Of a DNA stretch of 64,000 nucleotides, positions 27,073 through 35,395 are shown in pieces. Position 1 is the stretch's first letter. Every line of letters starts with the position of its first letter. The notes under the pieces were generated by a model that had not been told where the DNA came from, did no database searches, and saw only the letters and a program-made list of their open reading frames with translations. The stretch is taken from contig NZ_JAODNV010000001.1 of assembly GCF_025398195.1 (NCBI RefSeq), positions 1 to 64,000 on the forward strand, read 5' to 3'. This stretch comes from Chelativorans petroleitrophicus (GTDB lineage Bacteria; Pseudomonadota; Alphaproteobacteria; Rhizobiales; Rhizobiaceae). The translations under genes and the position numbers were made by a program.

Positions 27073-28032
27073 TCAGGCGAAGCGCCCAGCGGCCAGGAGG
27101 CGGCGAAAGTTGCCGAGAATCTCGTTGGTGATGCGCGCCTGGCTTGCCGGACTGCCGGCGCCGGAAAGATGCGCGGTCACCAGAAGATTCGGCGCCTTCC
27201 ACAGCGGATAGTCCGGCGGCAGCGGCTCCGGCTCGGCCACGTCCAGTGCCGCCGCAGCAAGGTGGCCGCTTTCGAGCGCGCTGATTAGCGCCGGCTGGTC
27301 CACGACACCGCCGCGGGCAACGTTGACAAAGATCGCACCGGGCTTAAGAGCCGCAAAATAGGCAGCGTTGAACATCAGGGCGGTGTCCTTGGTGAGTGGC
27401 AGGGCAGCGATGACCACATCAAAACTGCCCAACGCGACGGCGGCATCGGCCGCTGCGATGACCTGGTCGAAGTCTTCGACCGCACTGCCGGAGCGCGACA
27501 CGCCCACCACTTCGACGCCAAAAGGCCGTGCGCGGCGGGCTATCTCACGGCCGATCCGGCCGGTGCCGTAGATAGCCATGCGACGGCCTTCCAGGCTCTG
27601 CATCTTTGCCAGCAGGCTGCGGTCCCAGTTCGCCGCGGCCGTGGCCGCGGCGGCAGCCGGAATTTGGCGCAGCAGGGCCAGGAGGAGGGCTATTGCATGT
27701 TCCGCAACCACCGGAGAGACGCCAAGGCCGGGACCCGTTACCTCTACCCCCTCTGGCATGCCCGCAGCTTCGAATCCCTCGCAGCCGGCGGTGACGAATT
27801 GCATCCAGCGGAAGCTGTCGCGCGTAGCTTCGATCGCATCCAGAACGCGGCGGGCCTGATCGGGTGCTGTGTCCGCGAGGATGAGGCCGGCGGCTCCAGG
27901 CAGCTTGGCGATTGCTTCGTCGAGGCTTTCGGCCACCGTGAGGCGCACACCCGGTTCAGCCGACAGTTTTTCGATGATCAGCTTGCGCGCCAGCGGAATG
28001 CGAGGCCAATAGATGAGCGGAACTTCTACCAT
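27073..28032 (-). CDS. D-2-hydroxyacid dehydrogenase family protein
   Basis: A 319-residue NAD(P)-dependent dehydrogenase that interconverts 2-hydroxy and 2-oxo acids. The nucleotide fold is YGTGRIGREIARRARPFG; VSRSG after the second strand suggests NADP. Catalytic residues are visible: Arg in VNVARGGVVDQ, Glu in DVAEPEPL and His in VTAHLSG. The ATG follows GAGGG six bases after the stop of the PreA-like gene, so it is the third gene of the IclR-PreA-D2HDH operon. It could handle a 2-oxo or 2-hydroxy acid released by the DUF6282 proteins. Confidence 0.9.
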   Translation of the reverse strand: MVEVPLIYWPRIPLARKLIIEKLSAEPGVRLTVAESLDEAIAKLPGAAGLILADTAPDQARRVLDAIEATRDSFRWMQFVTAGCEGFEAAGMPEGVEVTGPGLGVSPVVAEHAIALLLALLRQIPAAAAATAAANWDRSLLAKMQSLEGRRMAIYGTGRIGREIARRARPFGVEVVGVSRSGSAVEDFDQVIAAADAAVALGSFDVVIAALPLTKDTALMFNAAYFAALKPGAIFVNVARGGVVDQPALISALESGHLAAAALDVAEPEPLPPDYPLWKAPNLLVTAHLSGAGSPASQARITNEILGNFRRLLAAGRFA

Positions 28033-28038
28033 GAACCC

Positions 28039-29109
28039 TCAGCCCCTCGCAGGGGCTAGCGCCTCGTCCGGCACATAATTGCGCCAATTGCCGGTTCGCC
28101 GCGGCATCTCCATGAAGGTCTTGTGCTCGTCCGCCGCGCGGCCGATGATCGCCGCCGCATCCTCGCCGCGATCGCGGAAATAGGCGCTCACCTCCTCAAC
28201 TGCACGGGCGAGCGCAGGGAAGCCCGCATACATGATGGAGGAGGCGATTTCGACCGCGGTGGCGCCAGCGAGCATCATTCGCAGCACGTCGCTGCCGGTT
28301 TGTGCGCCGTTGATGCCGATCAACGGCTTGTGGGGACCAACCGCTTTGCGCGTCATCGCCAGCCAGTGACAGGTAATCGGCAGGTGCCAAAACCCGCCGA
28401 TACCGAGGCTTGTACCGAACAGCGGCTTCTGGGTCTCCGGATCGGGAAGAAAGCCCAGCAACCGGCCTGCCATGATCACCGCGTCGGCACCGCTGTCGAA
28501 GGCTGCGCTCGCCAGCGCCGGTACCCGTTCGCTCTGCCCGGAGGTCTTGACCCAAACCGGGATCTTTACTGCCCGGCGAATCGCCGCGACCTGATCGCGG
28601 ATGCGATCGGTCGACAGTTCGGTGGTGACGTTTCCCTTGGCTGTCTGCGAGCCGTACGGCACGCCGACATTGAACTCCATCACCCGGATGCCGGCTTGTT
28701 CCACCTGCCGGGCCATCTCGACCGCAGGCTCGATCGCGCCGAGGATCAGGCTGGCCACGACATAGGAATCCTGCCTCTCTGCCTCGCGGTCCAACCGCGC
28801 CGTCTGCTCCAGCCATTGGTCAAACGGGAGCGGAGACATGCCCGACCGGCAGGCCAAAGTGACCGAACGCGGCGCTGCCTCATTCCAGGGCACTTGCCGC
28901 CAGTGCTCGTCGAGCAGCGTGTATTCCGACCGTTCAAGCTGGTCCTTGCTGCCCTCGACCTCGTTGTTCGACTTCACCACGACCGCACCGACGCCGGTGG
29001 CCAGAGCCGCACGGATGCCTTCCGCATGGATCAGATGTTCCGCTGCGCCAGCGATCACGGGATTCTTGAGCCGGAGGTTTCCGACCGAAACCGAAAGATC
29101 CACCGTCAT
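28039..29109 (-). CDS. dihydroorotate dehydrogenase-like flavoprotein (PreA-like)
   Basis: A 356-residue FMN TIM barrel resembling PreA, the pyrimidine-reducing half of dihydropyrimidine dehydrogenase, but without the C-terminal ferredoxin domain; only the barrel and a short tail are present. Visible blocks are VGNLRLKNPVIAGAAEH, VGAVVVKSNNE, IPVWVKTSGQ, LIGINGAQTGSDVLRMMLAGATAVEIASSIMY. The loop where DHODH/PreA has an N-x-S-C-P active-site motif reads EFNVGVPYGSQT, so the catalytic Cys is absent. Substrate therefore doubtful. ATG behind GGAGG; between the IclR gene and the dehydrogenase gene. Confidence 0.8.
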   Translation of the reverse strand: MTVDLSVSVGNLRLKNPVIAGAAEHLIHAEGIRAALATGVGAVVVKSNNEVEGSKDQLERSEYTLLDEHWRQVPWNEAAPRSVTLACRSGMSPLPFDQWLEQTARLDREAERQDSYVVASLILGAIEPAVEMARQVEQAGIRVMEFNVGVPYGSQTAKGNVTTELSTDRIRDQVAAIRRAVKIPVWVKTSGQSERVPALASAAFDSGADAVIMAGRLLGFLPDPETQKPLFGTSLGIGGFWHLPITCHWLAMTRKAVGPHKPLIGINGAQTGSDVLRMMLAGATAVEIASSIMYAGFPALARAVEEVSAYFRDRGEDAAAIIGRAADEHKTFMEMPRRTGNWRNYVPDEALAPARG

Positions 29110-29148
29110 CGCTGCCCTCCAAATTCGCCCATGCCAGGGCGTATGCCA

Positions 29149-29931
29149 TCAGTTTCCGGCCCGCGTTCCATATCCAAGCGTGCGCGATATCCGCGAAGCC
29201 ATTTCCCGCACCATTGCAAACAGCCCGTCGTCGGGATTTGCCGGCAGGTACTGGATCGATCCACACAAGGCTACGGCTCCCGCAAGCCGGCTGTCGCGGT
29301 CGAAGACAGGCACCGCCAGTGTGTTGATGCCCAAGAGCGCCTCTTCCGGTGCCGTGGCTACGCCGTTCTCACGGATCAAATTTACTTCGGACACTAGGCG
29401 ATCGGGGTCAGTGATCGTATGTGGCGTCAAAGGCGGAAGGCCGAGCCGCAGCGTGCGCTCCATCAGCGCTGGCGGGCCGAACGCGAGCATGACCTTTCCC
29501 TGTGCGGAAGCATGAAAGGGCAGTTCACTGCCTTTCCTGACGCCGATTTCAATGGTGCGGTAACCGATGACGGTGTTCAGCACCAGCGCTCCCGATGTCG
29601 TGGGAGCCGACAGCACCGTCGTGATAGCGGTCCGGTCGCGAATATCCCGCATCGGACCTTCCGCTGCCGCAATCAGATCGTTCTCCGGAGGTGCGAGGCG
29701 GCCGATAAGCGATGCCTTCACTCCCAGCCGGTAACGCGATGTCTGCGGGTCCTGAGCGACAAATCCACGATCCACCAAACTCTGCAGATGCCGAAATATC
29801 GCCCCCTTGGATAATGAAAGCCGCTGCGCGATCTGCGTGACGCCCAGCGCCTCCTCGGCGAAGGCGATAGCCTCGAGCACCGCCAGCGTGGTGTCAGCAG
29901 AACGTACGATATCCTTGCGTTGAGCGTCCAT
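29149..29931 (-). CDS. IclR family transcriptional regulator
   Basis: A 260-residue regulator. The helix-turn-helix is ALGVTQIAQRLSLSKGAIFRHLQSL (about residues 30-54), then the effector domain with HASAQGKVMLAFGPPALMERTL and ALLGINTLAVPVFDRDSRLAGAVAL. The ATG at 29931 has AGAGG at good distance; an upstream ATG at 29970 lacks one. It is divergent from the TRAP-3 operon and heads the operon with the PreA-like and dehydrogenase genes, so it most likely controls both sides through the repeats at 29972-30055. Confidence 0.92.
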   Translation of the reverse strand: MDAQRKDIVRSADTTLAVLEAIAFAEEALGVTQIAQRLSLSKGAIFRHLQSLVDRGFVAQDPQTSRYRLGVKASLIGRLAPPENDLIAAAEGPMRDIRDRTAITTVLSAPTTSGALVLNTVIGYRTIEIGVRKGSELPFHASAQGKVMLAFGPPALMERTLRLGLPPLTPHTITDPDRLVSEVNLIRENGVATAPEEALLGINTLAVPVFDRDSRLAGAVALCGSIQYLPANPDDGLFAMVREMASRISRTLGYGTRAGN

Positions 29932-29971
29932 GTCTACCTCTGTTCGCGAAGGTGGTACGAGGTTCGTCATT

Positions 29972-30055
29972 CTCTGTCAATTCGCGCACGCGTTTTCCTG
30001 AGCTTTTGTCGGAGCCTAAGAATCACCATGGTTCAGAATGGTTCAATTGACAGAG
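29972..30055. promoter_or_regulatory. operator region between IclR gene and TRAP-3
   Basis: Two kinds of symmetry occur. An 11-base inverted repeat, CTCTGTCAATT at 29972-29982 and AATTGACAGAG at 30045-30055, spans the region. Inside it, ATGGTTCA occurs twice in tandem (30028-30035 and 30038-30045), ten bases apart, that is one helical turn. This fits cooperative binding by the divergent IclR protein. Confidence 0.55.
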
Positions 30056-30124
30056 CCATAAGGCGCCTCTAGTGTGAATCGAAACGCTGTTCTCGGGAGG
30101 AGAACAAGACGGAGGAAGGCTTCT

Positions 30125-31132
30125 ATGAACGCAGTGACACGAATCATCGCAATTGCCGGGATCGGTATCGGCGTTGGCGCCATAAGCATGGCCCATGCCC
30201 AGGATGTGACGCTGCGTCTCGCGCTGTCATCGTCCAAGCCGCATCCGTTCAACACTGCGGCTGATCTCTTCGCTGCGAAAGTGGATGAATTGTCAGGGGG
30301 AAATATCACCATTGAGATTTTCCCCGACCGCCAGCTTGGCGATGTGAAGGAACTTACGGAAGGTGTGCGCTTCGGCACAGTCGACATGACGATCAACTCG
30401 TCGTCGGCCATGGCCGATCAGCTCCCCGCCATTGAAGCTTTGCAGCTGCCGTTCCTGATCGACAGCTACGAGCAGTTTGCTGAGGCAGTAACCACTCCCG
30501 AGGCACAGGCGCTTTATGCCGATCTCGGCAGCAGCGGCGCCGTAGCGCTGACCATTTATGAGGGCGGCATGCGGCATTTCCTGACCGTCGATACCAAAAT
30601 TGAATCGATGGACGATTTCCAGGGCTTGAAGACTCGCGTCGCGCCGGTGCGCCTGCACCTCGATATCTGGAACGCTGTTGGCGTGAACCCAACGCCGATG
30701 GCCTATGGCGAGGTCTACACCGCGCTTGAGACCCGTACGATCGATGCCGTGGAGACCAATATTAGCTCGATTGAGGCGGAAAAGTACAACGAGGTGGCCA
30801 AGGAAGTGCTGCTGACAGGCCATTACATGTGGCCGGGTCTTCTGATGATGAACAAGGCCAAGTACGACAGCCTGACACCGGAGCAGCAGGAAATCTTGGA
30901 GCGCGCCGCGCTCGAAACGGTAAAGCCGCAGATCGAGGCGCTGCAGAAGTTCGATGAGGATCTGATGGCGAAGCTCGAGAAGGAGGACGGGCTCAGCTTT
31001 GCCACCCCGACACCCGAACTGAAGGCCAAACTGCGCGAGGCGGTGGCCCCGGTCTATGAGAAATATGTCGGCAACCATCCGGCGATCCAGCCTTTCCTCG
31101 ACGTCGTCGAGTCTCTGCGCGCCGGCGACTGA
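30125..31132 (+). CDS. dctP: TRAP transporter substrate-binding protein (TRAP-3)
   Basis: A 335-residue periplasmic protein with signal peptide about residues 1-24 (IIAIAGIGIGVGAISMAHAQ). Binding blocks are LALSSSKPHPFN, FPDRQLGDVKELTEGV, GLKTRVAPVRLHLDIWNAVG with the ligand Arg, and EVYTALETRTIDAVE. These align with TRAP-2 rather than TRAP-1. The ATG at 30125 follows GGAGGAAGG; an in-frame GTG 17 codons upstream is less likely. First gene of dctP-dctQ-dctM-DUF6282. Confidence 0.93.
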   Translation: MNAVTRIIAIAGIGIGVGAISMAHAQDVTLRLALSSSKPHPFNTAADLFAAKVDELSGGNITIEIFPDRQLGDVKELTEGVRFGTVDMTINSSSAMADQLPAIEALQLPFLIDSYEQFAEAVTTPEAQALYADLGSSGAVALTIYEGGMRHFLTVDTKIESMDDFQGLKTRVAPVRLHLDIWNAVGVNPTPMAYGEVYTALETRTIDAVETNISSIEAEKYNEVAKEVLLTGHYMWPGLLMMNKAKYDSLTPEQQEILERAALETVKPQIEALQKFDEDLMAKLEKEDGLSFATPTPELKAKLREAVAPVYEKYVGNHPAIQPFLDVVESLRAGD

Positions 31133-31150
31133 CCGCGAGAAGGTAGCCTC

Positions 31151-31717
31151 GTGGCCGGCTCGCCCAGGCTGCCGGCCGGCTCAGCTCCTTGGATCCTTTT
31201 CATGAACGCCATAAGACGTTTCGCAAGAGGTTATGTCTGGCTGGTCGAAACCTTCGGCATCCTGTCGATGGCCGTCGTCGCCTTCATCGCAGTGCTGCAG
31301 GTGGTGTTCCGCTATGTGATCGGCGCTTCGCTCTACTGGTCCGAAGAGCTGATGCGCTACCTGACCATCTGGAGTGTCTTCGGCGTCGCGGGCCTGGCCT
31401 ATTCCCGGGGCGAGATGCTAGGCTTCACCGTGCTGGTCGATGCCATGCCCCGCTTGCCCCGGCAGATGGTGAAGCTGGCGGTGCGGATCGTGATCGTGGT
31501 CTTCCTGACAGTCATCGCCTGGTACGGCTTCGACTTCGCCTGGCGCACCCACAACGATCTCGCCACCGCGCTGCGCATCTCGATGTTCTGGGTGCATCTC
31601 TCGATCCCGGTCGGCTGCGTCCTGATGGCGATCCATGTGATCGCGCAGCAATTCCTGCCCGAGCCCGAACCTCAATCCGAGCACATCGCCTTTCACTCCG
31701 GAGAGGCTCTCGAATGA
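31151..31717 (+). CDS. dctQ: TRAP transporter small permease (TRAP-3)
   Basis: A 188-residue four-helix protein. LSMAVVAFIAVLQVVFRYVI and YWSEELMRYLTIWSVFGVAGLAYSRGE are the family blocks. The GTG at 31151 has AGAAGG upstream; the ATG at 31202 has none, though it gives a more typical N-terminus. Its TGA overlaps the dctM ATG (ATGA). Confidence 0.9.
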   Translation: MAGSPRLPAGSAPWILFMNAIRRFARGYVWLVETFGILSMAVVAFIAVLQVVFRYVIGASLYWSEELMRYLTIWSVFGVAGLAYSRGEMLGFTVLVDAMPRLPRQMVKLAVRIVIVVFLTVIAWYGFDFAWRTHNDLATALRISMFWVHLSIPVGCVLMAIHVIAQQFLPEPEPQSEHIAFHSGEALE

Positions 31718-32991
31718 TCGCCCTTTTCGTCACCTTCGTCGTGCTGCTGGCGACGGGCGCTCCGGTGGTCTTCGTAATCGGCGTCAGCATGTTCGCCTAT
31801 TTCGTCTGGACCGGGCAGTACATGTTCCTGCTAACGGTGCCGCAGCGCATGTTCGCCGGCGGTGATTCCTTCGTCCTCCTGGCAATCCCTCTGTTCATCT
31901 TGGCCGGGAATCTGATGGAGGCAGGCGGCCTGACCCATCGGCTGCTGCGTTTCGCCAAGGTCTGCGTGGGCCGCTTTTCCGGCGGTGTGTCTCTGACTGC
32001 GATCTGGGGCAGCATGCTGTTCGGCGGTGTCAGCGGCTCGGCCGCGGCGGATGCCGCTGCGCTGGGATCGGTGCTCATCCCCGAGATGAAGCGTGAGGGC
32101 TATGACACAAGCTATGCGGCCGCGCTGATGAGCATGTCCTCGCTGGCGGCACCGCTCATCCCGCCTTCGATCGCGCTGGTGATCTTCGGCGCGCTGTCAC
32201 AGACGTCGATCGCTCGGCTGTTCATCGCCGGCATCGTCCCGGCTTTTCTCCTGGCCATTGGCCTGTCTATCTATGCCGTTTGGATCGCGAAGAAGCGCGA
32301 CTATCCCCGCGCGGCTCCGCCGACCTGGCAGGAATTCGTTTCAGCCTGCTGGGAAGTAATTCCGGTCATGCTGCTGCCGATCATCATCGTCGGCGGCATC
32401 CGCGGTGGTGTATTCACCCCCACAGAGGCGGCCGCGGTGGCAGCGCTCTATGCGCTGCTGGTCGCAGGGCTGCTCTATCGTACGCTGAACCTGGAACGGA
32501 TCAGGTCGGCACTGCTGAACACGGCGATGCTGACCGCGGCGATCTTCACCCTGGTTGCGATGGCCAATATCGCCTCGTTCATCTTCGCGATGGAGAGGCT
32601 GCCGCAGACCGTGGTGGCCGCACTTTATTCGATCTCGGAGAACCCGATCTTCGTGCTGATCATGGTCAACATCGTCCTGCTGTTCCTCGGTACGGTGCTC
32701 GAGGCCACGCCGACCTTGATCCTGACCGTGCCGGCGCTGGTCGGGATCGGGCAGGCGGTTGGGATGGATCAGGTGCAGCTTGGCGTGATGGTGGTCTTCA
32801 ACATTCTGATCGGCTTCATCACGCCGCCCGTGGGTCTCTGCCTGTTCATAGTCTCGAACATCGCCAAGGCGCGCGTCGATCAGGTCGCCTGGCACGCGCT
32901 GCCGATGATCGGGATCGCTCTGACCGTGCTGATGATCATCACCTTCGTACCGCCAGTGACGCTATTTCTGCCGGAAATTCTGGTGAAATGA
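31714..32991 (+). CDS. dctM: TRAP transporter large permease (TRAP-3)
   Basis: A 425-residue polytopic permease. Marks are LLAIPLFILAGNLMEAGG, GSMLFGGVSGSAAADAAALG, LAAPLIPPSIALVIFG, GVFTPTEAAAVAALYAL and FITPPVGLCLFIV. The start overlaps the dctQ stop by four bases. The DUF6282 copy B gene follows 28 bases later on the same strand, so all four genes form an operon. Similarity to TRAP-2 suggests a related ligand. Confidence 0.93.
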   Translation: MIALFVTFVVLLATGAPVVFVIGVSMFAYFVWTGQYMFLLTVPQRMFAGGDSFVLLAIPLFILAGNLMEAGGLTHRLLRFAKVCVGRFSGGVSLTAIWGSMLFGGVSGSAAADAAALGSVLIPEMKREGYDTSYAAALMSMSSLAAPLIPPSIALVIFGALSQTSIARLFIAGIVPAFLLAIGLSIYAVWIAKKRDYPRAAPPTWQEFVSACWEVIPVMLLPIIIVGGIRGGVFTPTEAAAVAALYALLVAGLLYRTLNLERIRSALLNTAMLTAAIFTLVAMANIASFIFAMERLPQTVVAALYSISENPIFVLIMVNIVLLFLGTVLEATPTLILTVPALVGIGQAVGMDQVQLGVMVVFNILIGFITPPVGLCLFIVSNIAKARVDQVAWHALPMIGIALTVLMIITFVPPVTLFLPEILVK

Positions 32992-33019
32992 CCCCCACGA
33001 CCCTGAAGGAACTCCGTCC

Positions 33020-33925
33020 ATGACGACCGAAACCCTGACCGAGCGGATCGACGCGCTGATGAAGGGAGCAGTGGACCTCCATGTGCACAGCGGCCCCTCG
33101 CTGCATCCGCGCAAGGTCGATCATTTCGAGGTCATGCGTCAGGCCGAGGCGGCCGGAATGCGCGCAGTCCTGCTCAAGGATCATTATTACCCGACCATGC
33201 CGATTGCCACGCTGATCAACAAGCATCTCGGGCTGAAGACGCAGTGCCTCGGTTCGATCGTGCTGAACAACCCGGTGGGAGGGCTGAATCCCTCGGCGGT
33301 GGACTATGCCCTGAAGCAGGGCGCGTGTATCGTCTGGATGGCGACGGCGCATTCCAAGAACCACATGGACCACGAGGCAAAGGAGGCCGGGTTCAAGGAC
33401 AAGTTTCCAGTCAACACCAAGAAGACGGTGGCGGCAATCCCGGCAACGCTGACCGACGAGAAGGGCAAGGTCCGTGACGAGGTGAAGCTGATCCTCGATC
33501 TGATCGCCGAGAACGATGCCGCCGTTTCGGGCGGGCACCACCATATCTCGGAGCTCTATCCGTTCTACGAAGAGGCTAAGGCTCGCGGCGTCAAGCGGCT
33601 GTTCCTGAACCATCCCACCTATGTGAACGAGGCGACGTTCCAGGACATCGCCCAACTGGTGTCGATGGGTGTCGCGATCGAGCATTCAATCTGCATGTTC
33701 ATCCCCTCGACCTACCAGATGTTTGACGATGCGCATCTGAAGGCGGCAATCGATGCCGCCGGGGTGGACAACACCTTCTTCGGCTCGGATCTGGGACAGA
33801 ACAACAATCCCACGCCGGTGGAAGGTTTCCGCGCCATCATCGAGGTGCTGATCCGGCTGGGTTATGACGACGCCGCGATCCGCAAGATGACGGCCACCAA
33901 TGCGGCGACCCTCGTGGGCCTTTAA
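33020..33925 (+). CDS. DUF6282 family putative metal-dependent hydrolase (copy B)
   Basis: A 301-residue paralogue of the protein at 23155-24060. The same motifs recur: DLHVHSGP with His21 and His23, LLKDHYY, VLNNPVGGLNPSAV, SKNHMDHE, GGHHHISE, NHPTYVN, IEHSI and FFGSDLG. Copy B has GGHHH where copy A has GGH-L. No signal peptide, so it acts in the cytoplasm. It ends the TRAP-3 operon, whereas copy A begins the TRAP-2 operon. The motif set indicates a metal-dependent hydrolase or related lyase; the reaction is not known to me. Confidence 0.75.
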   Translation: MTTETLTERIDALMKGAVDLHVHSGPSLHPRKVDHFEVMRQAEAAGMRAVLLKDHYYPTMPIATLINKHLGLKTQCLGSIVLNNPVGGLNPSAVDYALKQGACIVWMATAHSKNHMDHEAKEAGFKDKFPVNTKKTVAAIPATLTDEKGKVRDEVKLILDLIAENDAAVSGGHHHISELYPFYEEAKARGVKRLFLNHPTYVNEATFQDIAQLVSMGVAIEHSICMFIPSTYQMFDDAHLKAAIDAAGVDNTFFGSDLGQNNNPTPVEGFRAIIEVLIRLGYDDAAIRKMTATNAATLVGL

Positions 33926-34121
33926 TATGACGAGTCCGACAACTTCATCATCGGCTCTATTCTATTGTGGTTCGAACCGACCGCGTTGCGGCCTCAGTGT
34001 GAATGCCCCGATAAAGGCGCCTCCTATGGCAGACAGGGCCGGCAGCGGTTTTTTTCAGCCTGGGCGGAGAGAGGCGCCGGCCGCTCCGCTTCTTTGATCC
34101 GTACGCGATGTCCTGCAAAGC

Positions 34122-34143
34122 AAAAGGGCGCCCGAAAGCGCCC
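34122..34143 (-). terminator. intrinsic terminator of fda
   Basis: GGGCGC / GCGCCC stem with a six-base loop. On the minus strand it is followed by TTTTG, 26 bases past the fda stop. Confidence 0.7.
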
Positions 34144-34169
34144 CGGGGGATCGGCCCTGGTGCCACAGC

Positions 34170-35195
34170 CTACGCGGCCGCTTCCAGCTCCTGTTTCCAC
34201 TCACCGCGCGCGGCGAGGGCGTTCATCCGCGCGCGATGGGCAAAGGCGCGCTGGCCGGCCGCCACATTCTCGTTCTTGCCGCCCCAGGCCTTGAGCGCGG
34301 CAGCCTGCAGCGCTCGGCCGTAGGAGAAGGTGAGCCGCCAGGGCGTGACATGGGCGGCATTCATGATCGACAGATGCGCCGTGGCTTCCTCGTCGCTCTG
34401 CCCGCCCGAGAGGAAGGCGATGCCGGGAACGGCAGCGGGAACGGTGGACTTCAGGCAGCGCACGGTCTTCTCCGCCACCTCCTCGCGCGAAGCCTTGCGC
34501 GCGTTCTTCCCGTCGATCACCATGTTAGGCTTCAGCACCATGCCCTCGAGCAGCACGCGGGCATCGTACAGCTCCTGGAACACAGTCTTCAGCACCCACT
34601 CCGTCACTTCGTAGCAGCGGTCGATCGAGTGGGTCGCCGGCTGGCCGTCCATCAGCACCTCGGGCTCGACGATCGGGACGATGCCGGCCTCCTGGCAGAG
34701 CGCCGCATAGCGCGCAAGCGCCTGCGCGTTCTGCTTCACCGCCGTCCATGTCGGCAGAGTGTCGGAGATGTCGATCACGGCGCGCCATTTGGCAAAGCGT
34801 GCGCCGAGCTCATAGTACTCGGCCAGCCGTCCACGCAGCCCGTCGAGACCTTCGGTGATCTTTTCGCCGGAAAAGCCCGCGAGCGGCTGTGCGCCCTTGT
34901 CCACCTTGATGCCGGGGACCGCGCCTGCCCGGGCGATCAGCTCGACCAGCGGCGTTCCATCCCTTGCCTTCTGGCGGAGGGTTTCGTCGTACAGAATGAC
35001 ACCGGAAATGTAGTTCCGCATGGCTTCATCGGCACGGAACAGCATTTCCCGGTAGTCGCGGCGGGTCTCTTCGGTCGACTCCACACCAATCGTATCCAGC
35101 CGCTTCTTGATGGTTCCCGTGCTTTCGTCCGCCGCCAGAATACCTTTGCCCTCGGCCGTCATCCTGGCAGCGATGTCTTCCAGCCGTTCGCTCAT
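34170..35195 (-). CDS. fda: class I fructose-bisphosphate aldolase
   Basis: Splits fructose 1,6-bisphosphate into the two triose phosphates, and the reverse in gluconeogenesis. At 341 residues it matches class I enzymes. The Schiff-base lysine is Lys222 in EGMVLKPNMV; N-terminal GKGILAADESTGTIKKR and C-terminal GIAFLSGGQSDEEAT are the phosphate-binding blocks. The ATG at 35195 has AGGAG upstream. It precedes pgk, gap and tkt in a minus-strand sugar-phosphate block but is separated from pgk by 200 bases. Confidence 0.95.
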   Translation of the reverse strand: MSERLEDIAARMTAEGKGILAADESTGTIKKRLDTIGVESTEETRRDYREMLFRADEAMRNYISGVILYDETLRQKARDGTPLVELIARAGAVPGIKVDKGAQPLAGFSGEKITEGLDGLRGRLAEYYELGARFAKWRAVIDISDTLPTWTAVKQNAQALARYAALCQEAGIVPIVEPEVLMDGQPATHSIDRCYEVTEWVLKTVFQELYDARVLLEGMVLKPNMVIDGKNARKASREEVAEKTVRCLKSTVPAAVPGIAFLSGGQSDEEATAHLSIMNAAHVTPWRLTFSYGRALQAAALKAWGGKNENVAAGQRAFAHRARMNALAARGEWKQELEAAA

Positions 35196-35395
35196 GGTCC
35201 ACTCTCCTGTCACTATCTGAGATGCCGTTACCAGATGAATTGACAAGGCGGAAGGCAGGCCGGCGTTCCAAAATCGATTGAAAAATCTAGAATCTGGTGG
35301 GATCGGGGCGGCGTTGCAGAATAGCAGCTCTCGCGCGCTTCACGGGCGTGTCTGAAGCCGGCGCCGAGGGGTTCAGGGCCGGCTTCCAACCATCA

